64,000 nucleotides of DNA, from positions 1 through 64,000 of the forward strand of contig JAUCBJ010007253.1 of the NCBI GenBank assembly GCA_032718475.1, read 5' to 3'. The stretch is from Nemertoderma westbladi. Lineage: Eukaryota > Xenacoelomorpha > Nemertodermatida > Nemertodermatidae. Shown here piece by piece: positions 42,790 through 54,321 of this stretch. A program made the translations under genes and the position numbers. Position 1 is the stretch's first letter; each line of letters opens with the position of its first letter. Under the pieces are notes generated by a model. It was not told where the DNA came from. It ran no database searches and was given only the letters and a program-made list of their open reading frames with translations.

Positions 42790-45658
42790 TGGTAGAAAGT
42801 TACCGTCACGTTTGGAGCACTTCTTGGTAGAAAGTTACCGTCACATTTGGAGCCCTTCTTGGTAGAAAGTTACCGTCACATGTGGAGCACTTCTTGGTAG
42901 AAAGTTACCGTCACGTGTGGAGCACTTCTTGGTAGAAAGTTACCGTCACGTGTGGAGCACTTCTTGGTAGAAAGTTACCGTCACGTGTGGAGCACTTCTT
43001 GGTAGAAATTTACCGTCACGTGTGGAGCACATCTTGGTGGAAAGTTACCGTCACGTGTGGAGCACTTCTTGGTAGAAAGTTACCGTCACGTGTGGAGCAC
43101 TTCTTGGTAGAAAGTTACCGTCACATGTGGAGCACTTCTTGGTAGAAAGTTACCGTCACGTGTGGAGCACTTCTTGATAGAAAGTTACCATCACGTGTGG
43201 AGCACTTCTTGGTAGAAAGTTACCGTCACGTGTGGAGCACTTCTTGGTAGAAATTTACCGTCACGTGTGGAGCACATCTTGGTGGAAAGTTACCGTCACG
43301 TGTGGAGCACTTCTTGGTAGAAAGTTACCGTCACGTGTGGAGCACTTCTTGGTAGAAAGTTACCGTCACATGTGGAGCACTTCTTGGTAGAAAGTTACCG
43401 TCACGTGTGGAGCACTTCTTGATAGAAAGTTACCATCACGTGTGGAGCACTTCTTGGTAGAAAGTTACCGTCACGTTTGGAGCACTTCTTTGTAGAAAGT
43501 TACCGTCACGTGTGGAGCACTTCTTGGTAGAAAGTTACCGTCATGTGTGGAGCACTTCTTGGTAGAAAGTTACCGTCACGTTTGGAGCACTTCTTTGTAG
43601 AAAGTTACCGTCACGTGTGGAGCACTTCTTTGTAGAAAGTTACCGTCACGTGTGGAGCACTTCTTGGTAGAAAGTTACCGTCACGTGTGGAGCACTTCTT
43701 GGTAGAAAGTTACCGTCACGTGTGGAGCACTTCTTGGTAGAAAGTTACCATCACGTGTGGAGCACTTCTTGGTAGAAAGTTACCGTCACGTTTGGAGCAC
43801 TTCTTTGTAGAAAGTTACCGTCACGTGTGGAGCACTTCTTGGTAGAAAGTTACCGTCACGTGTGGAGCACTTCTTGGTAGAAAGTTACCGTCACGTGTGG
43901 AGCACTTCTTGGTAGAAATTTACCGTCACGTGTGGAGCACATCTTGGTGGAAAGTTACCGTCACGTGTGGAGCACTTCTTGGTAGAAAGTTACCGTCACG
44001 TGTGGAGCACTTCTTGGTAGAAAGTTACCGTCACATGTGGAGCACTTCTTGGTAGAAAGTTACCGTCACGTGTGGAGCACTTCTTGATAGAAAGTTACCA
44101 TCACGTGTGGAGCACTTCTTGGTAGAAAGTTACCGTCACGTTTGGAGCACTTCTTTGTAGAAAGTTACCGTCACGTGTGGAGCACTTCTTGGTAGAAAGT
44201 TACCGTCATGTGTGGAGCACTTCTTGGTAGAAAGTTACCGTCACGTTTGGAGCACTTCTTTGTAGAAAGTTACCGTCACGTGTGGAGCACTTCTTTGTAG
44301 AAAGTTACCGTCACGTGTGGAGCACTTCTTGGTAGAAAGTTACCGTCACGTGTGGAGCACTTCTTGGTAGAAAGTTACCGTCACGTGTGGAGCACTTCTT
44401 GGTAGAAAGTTACCATCACGTGTGGAGCACTTCTTGGTAGAAAGTTACCGTCACGTTTGGAGCACTTCTTTGTAGAAAGTTACCGTCACGTGTGGAGCAC
44501 TTCTTGGTAGAAAGTTACCGTCACGTGTGGAGCACTTCTTGGTAGAAAGTTACCGTCACGTGTGGAGCACTTCTTGGTAGAAAGTTACCGTCACGTGTGG
44601 AGCACTTCTTGGTAGAAAGTTACCGTCACGTGTGGAGCACTTCTTGGTAGAAAGTTACCGTCACGTGTGGAGCACTTCTTGGTAGAAATTTACCGTCACG
44701 TGTGGAGCACATCTTGGTGGAAAGTTACCGTCACGTGTGGAGCACTTCTTGGTAGAAAGTTACCGTCACGTGTGGAGCACATCTTGGTGGAAAGTTACCG
44801 TCACGTGTGGAGCACTTCTTGGTAGAAAGTTACCGTCACGTGTGGAGCACTTCTTGGTAGAAAGTTACCGTCACGTGTGGAGCACTTCTTGGTAGAAATT
44901 TACCGTCACGTGTGGAGCACATCTTGGTGGAAAGTTACCGTCACGTGTGGAGCACTTCTTGGTAGAAAGTTACCGTCACGTGTGGAGCACTTCTTGGTAG
45001 AAAGTTACCGTCACATGTGGAGCACTTCTTGGTAGAAAGTTACCGTCACGTGTGGAGCACTTCTTGATAGAAAGTTACCATCACGTGTGGAGCACTTCTT
45101 GGTAGAAAGTTACCGTCACGTGTGGAGCACTTCTTGGTAGAAAGTTACCGTCACGTTTGGAGCACTTCTTTGTAGAAAGTTACCGTCACGTGTGGAGCAC
45201 TTCTTGGTAGAAAGTTACCGTCACGTGTGGAGCACTTCTTGGTAGAAAGTTACCGTCACGTTTGGAGCACTTCTTGGTAGAAAGTTACCGTCACGTGTGG
45301 AGCACTTCTTGGTAGAAAGTTACCGTCACGTGTGGAGCACTTCTTGGTAGAAAGTTACCGTCACGTGTGGAGCACTTCTTGGTAGAAAGTTACCGTCACG
45401 TGTGGAGCACTTCTTGGTAGAAAGTTACCGTCACGTGTGGAGCACTTCTTGGTAGAAAGTTACCGTCACGTGTGGAGCACTTATTGGTAGAAAGTTCCCG
45501 TCACGTGTAGAGCACTTCTTGGTAGAAAGTTACCGTCACGTGTGGAGCACTTCTTGGTAGAAAGTTACCGTCACGTTTGGAGCACTTCTTGGTAGAAAGT
45601 TACCGTCCTGTTTGGAGCACTTCTTGGTAGAAAGTTACCGTCACGTTTGGAGCACTTC
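42790..45658 (+). repeat. 35-bp minisatellite with a CACGTG E-box in most units
   Basis: About 82 copies; unit words GGTAGAAAGTTACCGTCACG and TGTGGAGCACTTCTT. The CACGTG palindrome is present in most units and is changed to CACGTT, CACATG or CATGTG in the rest. Marker variants show higher-order structure: GATAG units at 43176, 43421, 44086 and 45066, and a CATGTG unit at 43541 and 44206, both spaced 665 bases (19 units) in the 43.2-44.6 kb part. Confidence 0.97.
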
Positions 45659-45659
45659 G

Positions 45660-47050
45660 TGTTACAGATTAGTTATCATTGTGTATATGTTACGGTGTAA
45701 TGTTCTGTATTATGAGTTTCAGGAAGCCTGGAAGGATTTATTTTCCACTGTCCGAGCTCACTCGACCGAATTGTAATAGTGTATTTTTTCGTACCGTTTA
45801 CTTTCTTTTTGTTACGTTTCCTCAAATAATTTCGTTTCATTTCTACTTATTGAACTCGATTTATCGTCGAGATCAACGACGATACATCCCTCTCTCTTTT
45901 TTCAAAATTTTTGAAAGTTTTTTTTAAGTTTTTTTAAGTACAAAACAAGTGTTTGGTCGGTGTGATATTATTTATATAATAACTTTATTAAACTAAATAT
46001 ATACCTGACGTACATTACATAACTTACTGCTTTCTTTTTAGATCCTGCAGTGAAAGCGTCACAATTTCCGATGTAAAGAAATCGCGCAGTGTTACCGACG
46101 AAGCTACTGTCTAGCCAATCACAATCGAGCTAATGTACTAACCACTATGTGCTCTATTGTTATTGGGTGGAAACCTCCATAGGTTTAGTAGATATACACC
46201 TGTGGATATTACGATGATTGGTTGCCATTTTTTGGCTAATTTGGCTAATAAATTGGCTAATTTGTCGGAGTCTAATTTGGATTGATCTCATTGGTTGATA
46301 AGCTTGGCAGTAAAAGGGACACAGAGCAGTTTCATCCTTCGGAAAATAACTTTCGGACAAAATCATTCCTTAGAGGCCCTTTCGCAGCCCATGACAACTG
46401 TGCGCACAAAAAGTGGCAAAAATTTTGTTTGTAATAAGTTGTTGAGGTCACAATTGCGTCACATTTAACTTTATTTTCATCTCAAATTGATGTCATTTTA
46501 CTACCAGTGATTTTTTAAATTGATTATAATCGCCAGGTAGTTATTAAGAGATTTATTTAACTGCTAGAATTTAAATGATTTTATTTAGTGCTACAATTTA
46601 GTTGTTTAATTTGCTCACTATAATATAATAATTTAGCGTTTGGCTTTAGCATTAGCTGTTGGTTTTGCCCCCGACATGGGTGGATTTCTCAGCTAGGAGC
46701 GACTTGAAATTGTTAACTATGTTTTTGTATATCAAAACGCAGCCCTAGATGGCTAAACGATACGGCTACTTTGTGCCAAACATAGTAACTGATGGGTTTA
46801 TTTGACAGTAAGATTTTACAGTCAATTATTTTCGATGGCGTTGAATTTATCTTTCACAATCCCGATGCCGTATTTGCAACCGAAGTGACGCCAATTTACC
46901 TGCAATATGGAGGATTAAATATTAAAATTGTTAACTGTAGATTTTTATCATTAAAATAAATTTGTACTGCAGAATTTGACATAAAAGACAAAATAATTAC
47001 ATTAGATTGGAGTTTAGGTTGAATTGAATGGAATCTTTAAGGAATTTTTT
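45660..47050. other. Intergenic stretch without a recognisable gene
   Basis: AT-rich, no ORF longer than 82 codons and none with family features. GGCTAATTTGGCTAATAAAT short repeats lie near 46235-46265. Confidence 0.5.
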
Positions 47051-47055
47051 AAGGC

Positions 47056-50000
47056 TCGTTAAGGAATGCCTGTTCACCACCATGGGTGATCTTCCACAGT
47101 AAACCTTTACACTCTGTTTCATAAAGAATGCCTGTTCACCACCATAGGTGATCTTCCACTCTGATTCCTAAAGGAATGCCTGTTCACCACCATGGGTGAT
47201 CTTCCACAGTAAACCCTTCCACTCTGTTTCCTAAAGGAATGCCTGTTCACCACCATGGGTGATCTTCCACAGTAAACCCTTCCACTCTGTTTCCTAAAGG
47301 AATGCCTGTTCACCACCATAGGTGATCATCCACAGTAAACCCTTCCACTCTGTTTCCTAAAGGAATGCCTTTTCACCACCATGGGTGATCTTCCACAGTA
47401 AACCCTTCCACTCTGTTTCCTAAAGGAATGTCTGTTCACCACCATGGATGATCTTCCACAGTAAACCCTTCCACTCTGTTTCCTAAAGGAATGTCTGTTC
47501 ACCACCATGGATGATCTTCCACAGTAAACCCTTCCACTCTGTTTCCTAAAGGAATGTCTGTTCACCACCATGGATGATCTTCCACAGTAAACCCTTCCAC
47601 TCTGTTTCCTAAAGGAATGCCTGTTCACCACCATGGGTGATCTTCCACAGTAAACCTTTACACTCTGTTTCATAAATAATGCCTGTTCACCACCATAGGT
47701 GATCTTCCACACTGTTTCCTAAAGGAATGCCTGTTCTCTACCATGGGTGATCTTCCTCAGTAAACCCTTCCACTCTGTTTCCTACTACTACTAGGATCGG
47801 CATGCTGCATTGCAGCTGCATTTTTAAGAATGCTGTGCCGGCTTGTCAACAAAATTGCACCGCCACAACTCCCTATCACCCATGACATTTGCTAGATCAT
47901 CCGCATCTTTAAGGCCAGTGTCCTTTAAGATGCGTCTCAAGAAAGTCATGGGCTGTCCACCATGCTTATTCACTCCATGAGGCTGCCAAAGTACAAGATT
48001 ATGCACTGGTTGGTCCTCACGGCGAAAGCAATGTCCTGCAAAGCGGAGACGAATTTGTTCTAGTGTCAAGCATGGGGGAACCAATGAGACACCTCCAATG
48101 TTATATAGTGTCTGGTTGGAGATGTGTGCATTGTACTTGACACAATGAACCCGGCGTAGCATTCTTGTGAATGTGCCATCCAGAGATTTGGTGTCCTCAG
48201 CAGTTAGAGCCCAGCATGGACTCCCGTAGAGGAGTACTGGAACTACTGCTGCTCTAAATAATCGGACCTTAAGTTTCCGATTAATTCTCGGTGACTTCCA
48301 AATCCTGGAAAGCCTATTCAAGGCTGCCCATGCCTTTCCCTTACGTATTCGAAGGTCCTCACCTGACTTCCGGATCCATGATCCCAGGTAACAGAAGTCG
48401 TCCACATGCTCAAGCATACCATCCTTTGAGCTTATGCTCATCCGATCAGAGACTTGCTGAGGACTTTCAAAGTTAACTGTCAGAATTTTGGTCTTTCTGG
48501 AGTTAATAAAAAGACCAACACTAGAAGCAGCATGTTCTAATGAGCTGAGGAGCCGTTGGGCTCCCTCTAATGATTCTGAGAGTACTCCTAAGTCATCAGC
48601 AAAGTCTAGATCAGTTAGGTACTTGGCAGGATTTCCTCGACTTCTGGAGCCAGTAGGTGGAGTTATCATCACCCCATCATCATTATAATGATCTAAGGAC
48701 ATGCGTAGAACATAGTCAACCACAATAATGAACAAGAATGGTGCAAGTGTGTCTCCTTGGAGGACGCCCCATAACACTTCAAATGGTTCTGTGTCACCGT
48801 CAACAGTAGACACAAATGTTGTCGAACCATCGTATACTGATCTGATTGCTGCAATAATTTCATCAGGAATCCCATATAATGAAAGTATGCTGAACATACG
48901 TGAGCGAGAGACTGAATCAAAGGCCTTGAAGAAGTCAACAAAGATAACAGCCAGATGCCTGTCTTTCTTTTTTGATAACTCTTCAATTATCCTTCTAAGT
49001 GCCAAAATGGGCTCCATGGTCCCACGACCTTTACGGAACCCATTCTGATTTCCACGGAGCAGTCTCTCAATGGGATCCCTGATGCGATTTAATAGAATCC
49101 TATTGTATAGCTTTGCAGCAATCGAGATCAATGAGATTCCCCGAAAAGAACCATAGAGTGTTAGGTTGCCTTTCTTGGGAACTGGCACCAACTTAATTTG
49201 TTTTCATTTCTTACATATAGTAAACCCTTCCACTCTGTTTCCTAAAGGAATGCCTGTTCACCACCAAGGGTGATCTTCCTCAGTAAACCCTTCCACTCTG
49301 TTTCCTAAAGGAATGCCTGTTAACCACCATAGGTGACCTTCCACTCTGTTTCCTAAAGGAATGCCTGTTCACCACCATGGGTGATCTTCCTCAGTAAACC
49401 CTTCCACTCTGTTTCCTAAAGGAATGCCTGTTAACCACCATAGGTGACCTTCCACTCTGTTTCCTAAAGGAATGCCTGTTCTCTACCATGGGTGATCTTC
49501 CTCAGTAAACCCTTCCACTCTGTTTCCTAAAGGAATGCCTGTTCACCACCATGGGTGATCTTCCACACTAAACCCTTCCACTCTGTTTCCTAAAGGAATG
49601 CCTGTTCACCACCATGGTTGATCTTCCACAGTAAACACTTCCACTCTGTTTCCCAAAGTAATGCCTGTTCACCACCATGGGTGATCTTCCACAGTAAACC
49701 CTTCCACTGCTTCCTAAAGGATTGCCTGTTCACCACCATGCGTGATCTTCCACAGTAAACCCTTCCACTCTGTTTCCTAAAGGAATGCCTGTTCACCACC
49801 ATGGGTGATCTTCCACAGTAAACTCTTCCACTCTGTTTCCTAAAGGAATGCCTGTTCACCACCATGGGTGATCTTCCATAATAAACCCATCCACTCTGTT
49901 TCCTAAAGGAATGCCTGTTCACCACCATGGGTGATCTTCCACAGTAAACCCTTCCACTCTGTTTCCTAAAGGAATGCCTGTTCACCACCATGGGTGATCT

Positions 50001-51315
50001 TCCACAGTAAACCCTTCCACTCTGTTTCCTAAAGGAATGCCTGTTCTCTACCATGGGTGATCTTCCACACTAAACCCTTCCACTCTGTTTCCTAAAGGAA
50101 TGCCTGTTCTCTACCATGGGTGATCTTCCTCAGTAAACCCTTCCACTCTGTTTCCTAAAGGAATGCCTGTTAACCACCATAGGTGACCTTCCACTCTGTT
50201 TCCTAAAGGAATGCCTGTTCACCACCATGGGTGATCTTCCTCAGTAAACCCTTCCACTCTGTTTCCTAAAGGAATGCCTGTTAACCACCATAGGTGACCT
50301 TCCACTCTGTTTCCTAAAGGAATGCCTGTTCTCTACCATGGGTGATCTTCCTCAGTAAACCCTTCCACTCTGTTTCCTAAAGGAATGCCTGTTCACCATC
50401 ATGGGTGATCTTCCACACTAAACCCTTCCACTCTGTTTCCTAAAGGAATGCCTGTTCTCTACCATGGGTGATCTTCCTCAGTAAACCCTTCCACTCTGTT
50501 TCCTAAAGGAATGCCTGTTCACCACCATGGGTGATCTTCCACACTAAACCCTTCCACTCTGTTTCCTAAAGGAATGCATGTTCTCTACCATGGGTGATCT
50601 TCCTCAGTAAACCCTTCCACTCTGTTTCCTAAAGGAAAGCCTGTTCACCACCATGGGTGATCTTCCACGGTAAACCCTTCCACTCTGTTTCCTAAAGGAA
50701 TGCCTGTTCACCACCATGGGTGATCTTCCACAGTAAACCGTTCCACTCTGTTTCCTAAAGGAATGCCTGTTCACCACCAAGGGTGATCTTCCACAGTAAA
50801 CTCTTCCACTCTGTTTCCTAAAGGAATGCCTGTTCACCACCATGGGTGATCTTCCGCAGTAAACCCTTCCACTCTGTTTCCTAAAGGAATGCCTGTTCAC
50901 CACCATGGGTGATCTTCCACAGTAAACCCTTCCACTCTGTTTCCTAAAGGAATGCCTGTTCACCACCAAGGGTGATATTCCACAGTACACTCTTCCACTC
51001 TGTTTCCTAAAGGAATGCCTGTTCACCACCATGGGTGATCTTCCACAGTAAACTCTTCCACTCTGTTTCCTAAAGGAATGCCTGTTCACCACCATGGGTG
51101 ATCTTCCGCAGTAAACCCTTCCACTCTGTTTCCTAAAGGAATGCCTGTTCACCACCATGGGTGATATTCCACAGTAAACTCTTCCACTCTGTTTCCTAAA
51201 GGAATGCCTGTTCACCACCATGGGTGATCTTCCACAGTAAACCCTTCCACTCTGTTTCCTAAAGGAATGCCTGTTCACCACCATGGGTGATCTTCCACAC
51301 TAAACCCTTCCACTT
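47056..51315 (-). repeat. 63-bp minisatellite derived from a SINE tail, interrupted by a LINE
   Basis: Unit words on the + strand: AAAGGAATGCCTGTTCACCA, CCATGGGTGATCTTCCACAG, TAAACCCTTCCACTCTGTTT. About 44 copies, some shortened. The unit is 21 codons and open on the reverse strand, giving repeat-peptide ORFs of up to 226 residues. The left edge (TTTTTTAAGGCTCGTTAAGG, from 47045) matches the tail of the SINE at 58556-58812 (TTTTAGGCTCGTTATGCCAAGG), followed by the same unit sequence, so the array was seeded by such a SINE. A LINE fragment occupies 47783-49216. Confidence 0.95.
47783..49216 (-). mobile_element. 5'-truncated LINE (non-LTR retrotransposon), reverse-transcriptase fragment, copy 1
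   Basis: Reverse-strand ORF 47824-49191 (455 codons) has RT motifs FVDFFKAFDSV (motif A), GVLQGDTLAP (motif B) and LDFADDLGVL (motif C, FADD in place of YADD), then the C-terminal region with LRFAGHCFRR. The 3' end carries a (TAG)n tail, seen on + as CCTACTACTACTAGG. The 5' part (endonuclease and start of ORF2) is missing. It lies inside the 63-bp minisatellite; flanking array units on both sides make the target duplication ambiguous. Almost identical to copy 2 at 56286-57919 where they overlap, with a one-base insertion near the truncated 5' end. Confidence 0.9.
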
Positions 51316-52399
51316 AAGGTTGGAGGCAATATCGACATCCCCTAGAGTTCCGAAGGTTCGTTCCTCTGTGATTATCTACGAACTTTTAGGTTGTTTCATG
51401 GAACTACCGCATGAGTCTTACGAGACTTTGTGGTGAATGCGACACTTTTTTGGGATAATATATAAGTTTTATGATAAAAGATGATTGCAATAAAGTCACT
51501 CAGTATAAGAAAAGTGACAGTGAACTCCCTTCCCCCAACCTCAATGAGCTCATCACTAGTTTTATGCGGCATCTGGGTCACCAGTTTAGTTTCAGTTTCA
51601 CTTGTGTTGAGTACTTCCATTTATTTTCATTTCATTACAAATAAACAGGTAATTTAATATTTGCTAATCCTACTCTGGTTTCGGAACTCACCCTAGAAAC
51701 TTTCCATAAAATTCGCCTTTATTAAATCTATATAAATTATTTATTATTATATTCCACTTTACCTATATAAGTTAAAGTAATCACCTCAATTAACAACGAG
51801 TTTAAGTTTGGAATATTTATGTCTTCCGAAATTTTGTTTGTATAAAAATAATCATTTTATTAGTGAAAAGCAGTTAGTTATTTTTATTATTATTGAATGG
51901 TACTCTCTCTCACTACTAAATACTCACCTAATTATGGGATCTCTCTCACTACTAAACGGCTTTTTCATGTGAATATTTGAAAATGGTATCGCTCTTAATT
52001 TACTTAATTTTTGCCACTTTTTGTACTAAATGCTAAATTAACTCTTATTATTATTTTTAATACATTGCCCAATACATCCGCGGTAGATTAACAATTCTGT
52101 TATTGTTGTATTAAGAGTTATAATTTGTCCATTTGTATTTTGCTTTTTAGAGATTATTAAGTGAAAATTAAATTTTGTGCTAATTAAAATATTATTGCCC
52201 ATATTTTTGTCAGTTTAACAATATGTTCGGGGGGGGGGGGGGGGGGGGGGGTTGTAAACTTTTAGTTATCAGTGTAGTTTTGTAGTTTTCAATTTTGTTT
52301 ATGGAATCCGCAGTATGACATGTAATGTCTCGTTTTCATTCAAATATCGTCTGGTGTGATGTAGAAGCCAATAATTTATTTATAAGGAATAAACGGGTA
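51316..52399. other. Intergenic stretch with a 23-base G run
   Basis: No coding frame is supported. A mononucleotide G run of 23 lies at 52229-52251. CTCTCTCACTACTAAA occurs twice near 51904 and 51941. Confidence 0.55.
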
Positions 52400-53680
52400 T
52401 ATTGAAAAATATCGAGTGTTTAAAAATATCGAGAGTAAAAATATCGAGAGTAAAAATATCGAGAATAAAAATATCGAGTGTTGAAAAATATCGAGTGTTT
52501 AAAAATATCGAGAGTAAAAATATCGAGAGTAAAAATATCGAGTGTTGAAAAATATCGAGTGTTTAAACATATCGAGAGTAAAAATATCGAGAGTAAAAAT
52601 ATCGAGAGTAAAAATATCGAGAGTAAAAATATCGAGTGTTGAAAAATATCGAGTGTTTAAAAATATCGAGAGTAAAAATATCGAGAGTAAAAATATCGAG
52701 AGTAAAAATATCGAGTGTTGGAAAATAACGCGATTGGAAAATATCGAGAGTAAAAATATCGAGAGTAAAAATATCGAGTGTTGGAAAATAACGCGATTGG
52801 AAAATATCGAGAGTAAAATTTCGAGAGTAAAAATATCGAGAGTAAAAATATCGAGTGTTGGAAAATAACGCGATTGGAAAATATCGAGAGTAAAAATATC
52901 GAGTGTTGAAAAATATCGAGTGTTTAAAAATATCGAGAGTAAAAATATCGAGAGTAAAAATATCGAGAGTAAAAATATCGAGTGTTGAAAAATATCGAGT
53001 GTTTAAAAATATCGAGAGTAAAAATATCGAGAGTAAAAATATCGAGTGTTGGAAAATAACGCGATTGGAAAATATCGAGAGTAAAAATATCGAGAGTAAA
53101 AATATCGAGAGTAAAAATATCGAGTGTTGGAAAATAACGCGATTGGAAAATATCGAGAGTAAAAATATCGAGAGTAAAAATATCGAGAGTAAAAATATCG
53201 AGAGTAAAAATATCGAGAGTAAAAATATTGGGGGTTGGAAAATATCGAGAGTAAAAATATCGAGAGTAAAAATATCGAGAGTAAAAATATTGGGGGTTGG
53301 AAAATATCGAGAGTAAAAATATTGGGGGTTGGAAAATATCGAGAGTAAAAATATCGAGAGTAAAAATATCGAGAGTAAAAATATCGAGAGTAAAAATATC
53401 GAGAGTAAAAATTCGAGAGTAAAAATATCGAGAGTAAAAATATCGAGTGTTGGAAAATAACGCGATTGGAAAATATCGAGAGTAAAAATATCGAGAGTAA
53501 AAATATCGAGAGTAAAAATATCGAGAGTAAAAATATCGAGAGTAAAAATTCGAGAGTAAAAATATCGAGAGTAAAAATATCGAGTGTTGGAAAATAACGC
53601 GATTGGAAAATATCGAGAGTAAAAATATCGAGAGTAAAAATATCGCGTATTGGAAATGTATAAAAATTAGTATCGAGTAT
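52400..53680 (+). repeat. 15-bp minisatellite (AAAAATATCGAGAGT) with interspersed variant units
   Basis: About 80 units. Blocks of pure units are interrupted by GAGTGTTGGAAAATAACGCG-type and ATATTGGGGGTTGGAAAATA variants in recurring order, showing higher-order repetition. As 15 is a multiple of three, KISRV-type and RYFYS-type peptide repeats can be read on either strand; not coding. Two inverted units (TACTCTCGATATTTTTACTC) lie outside the array near 53849-53873. Confidence 0.93.
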
Positions 53681-54321
53681 TGGAGTGCCTGGGTTACAAC
53701 AGTGCAAGTGACCGTATTCTTTATACTTGCTAGTTTTTGCTATTTTTTATAAATATTATAGAAAGATGTGCTAGCTATCAATTTTGATAAATATTTTTGT
53801 TTTAGAACACATTTTTCTTATTAGAACATTTTAGGAAAATTATCAGTTACTCTCGATATTTTTACTCTCGATATGAATAGTCAATAAGAAATTCAACCAA
53901 AAAATTCAAAACAAAACAGTTTATATGTAATCACATCACTAAAATGTGTGGGTAAGCTCATCACATTCAGTGGTTTTAATTTATTTATATTTAAGCCATG
54001 TTTACGAAAGTTTTATAAATTAAATAATAATTTAAGTCTTATTCCCACAAACATGTAAACCGCCACCATTACGGCCATCTTAACGACCTCCTTTGTTTTT
54101 CTTGGATAATTTCCTGTAATTTAAGTTGGCGAATCGGTTTGGTTTATTTATCCCACGATTATTTTTGTAACCATGGCAACCGACCGGTGAGTCCGTGTGC
54201 GTGAGGAGAAGACCGAAACAAGTTGAAGATAATTGTCCTCTCATATCGGCTTCGAAATTGTTTTCCAGCCAGCGGCGTAACGGCAGAATGTGCCACTGCG
54301 AAATATATTATTTTAGTGTAA
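53681..54321. other. Spacer between minisatellites
   Basis: AT-rich, with inverted copies of the 15-bp unit near 53849-53873. The segment 54050-54290 is less AT-rich and contains CCACCATTACGGCCATCTTA, but no gene is recognised. Confidence 0.5.

Noticed and set aside
42790-45658. CRISPR-like array
   Set aside because: Regular short repeats, but there are no unique spacers and no cas genes; it is a head-to-tail minisatellite in an animal genome.
47824-49191. Retron, group II intron or telomerase origin for the reverse transcriptase
   Set aside because: Motif content and the C-terminal LRFAGH region, with a 5' truncation and short-repeat tail, are those of an animal LINE.
47119-51284. Reverse-strand proteins made of a 21-residue repeat
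   Set aside because: The 63-bp minisatellite unit happens to be 21 codons without a stop. The array is SINE-derived and has many frame-breaking shortened units.
52542-53707. KISRV-type and RYFYS-type repeat ORFs
   Set aside because: Translations of the 15-bp minisatellite on both strands.
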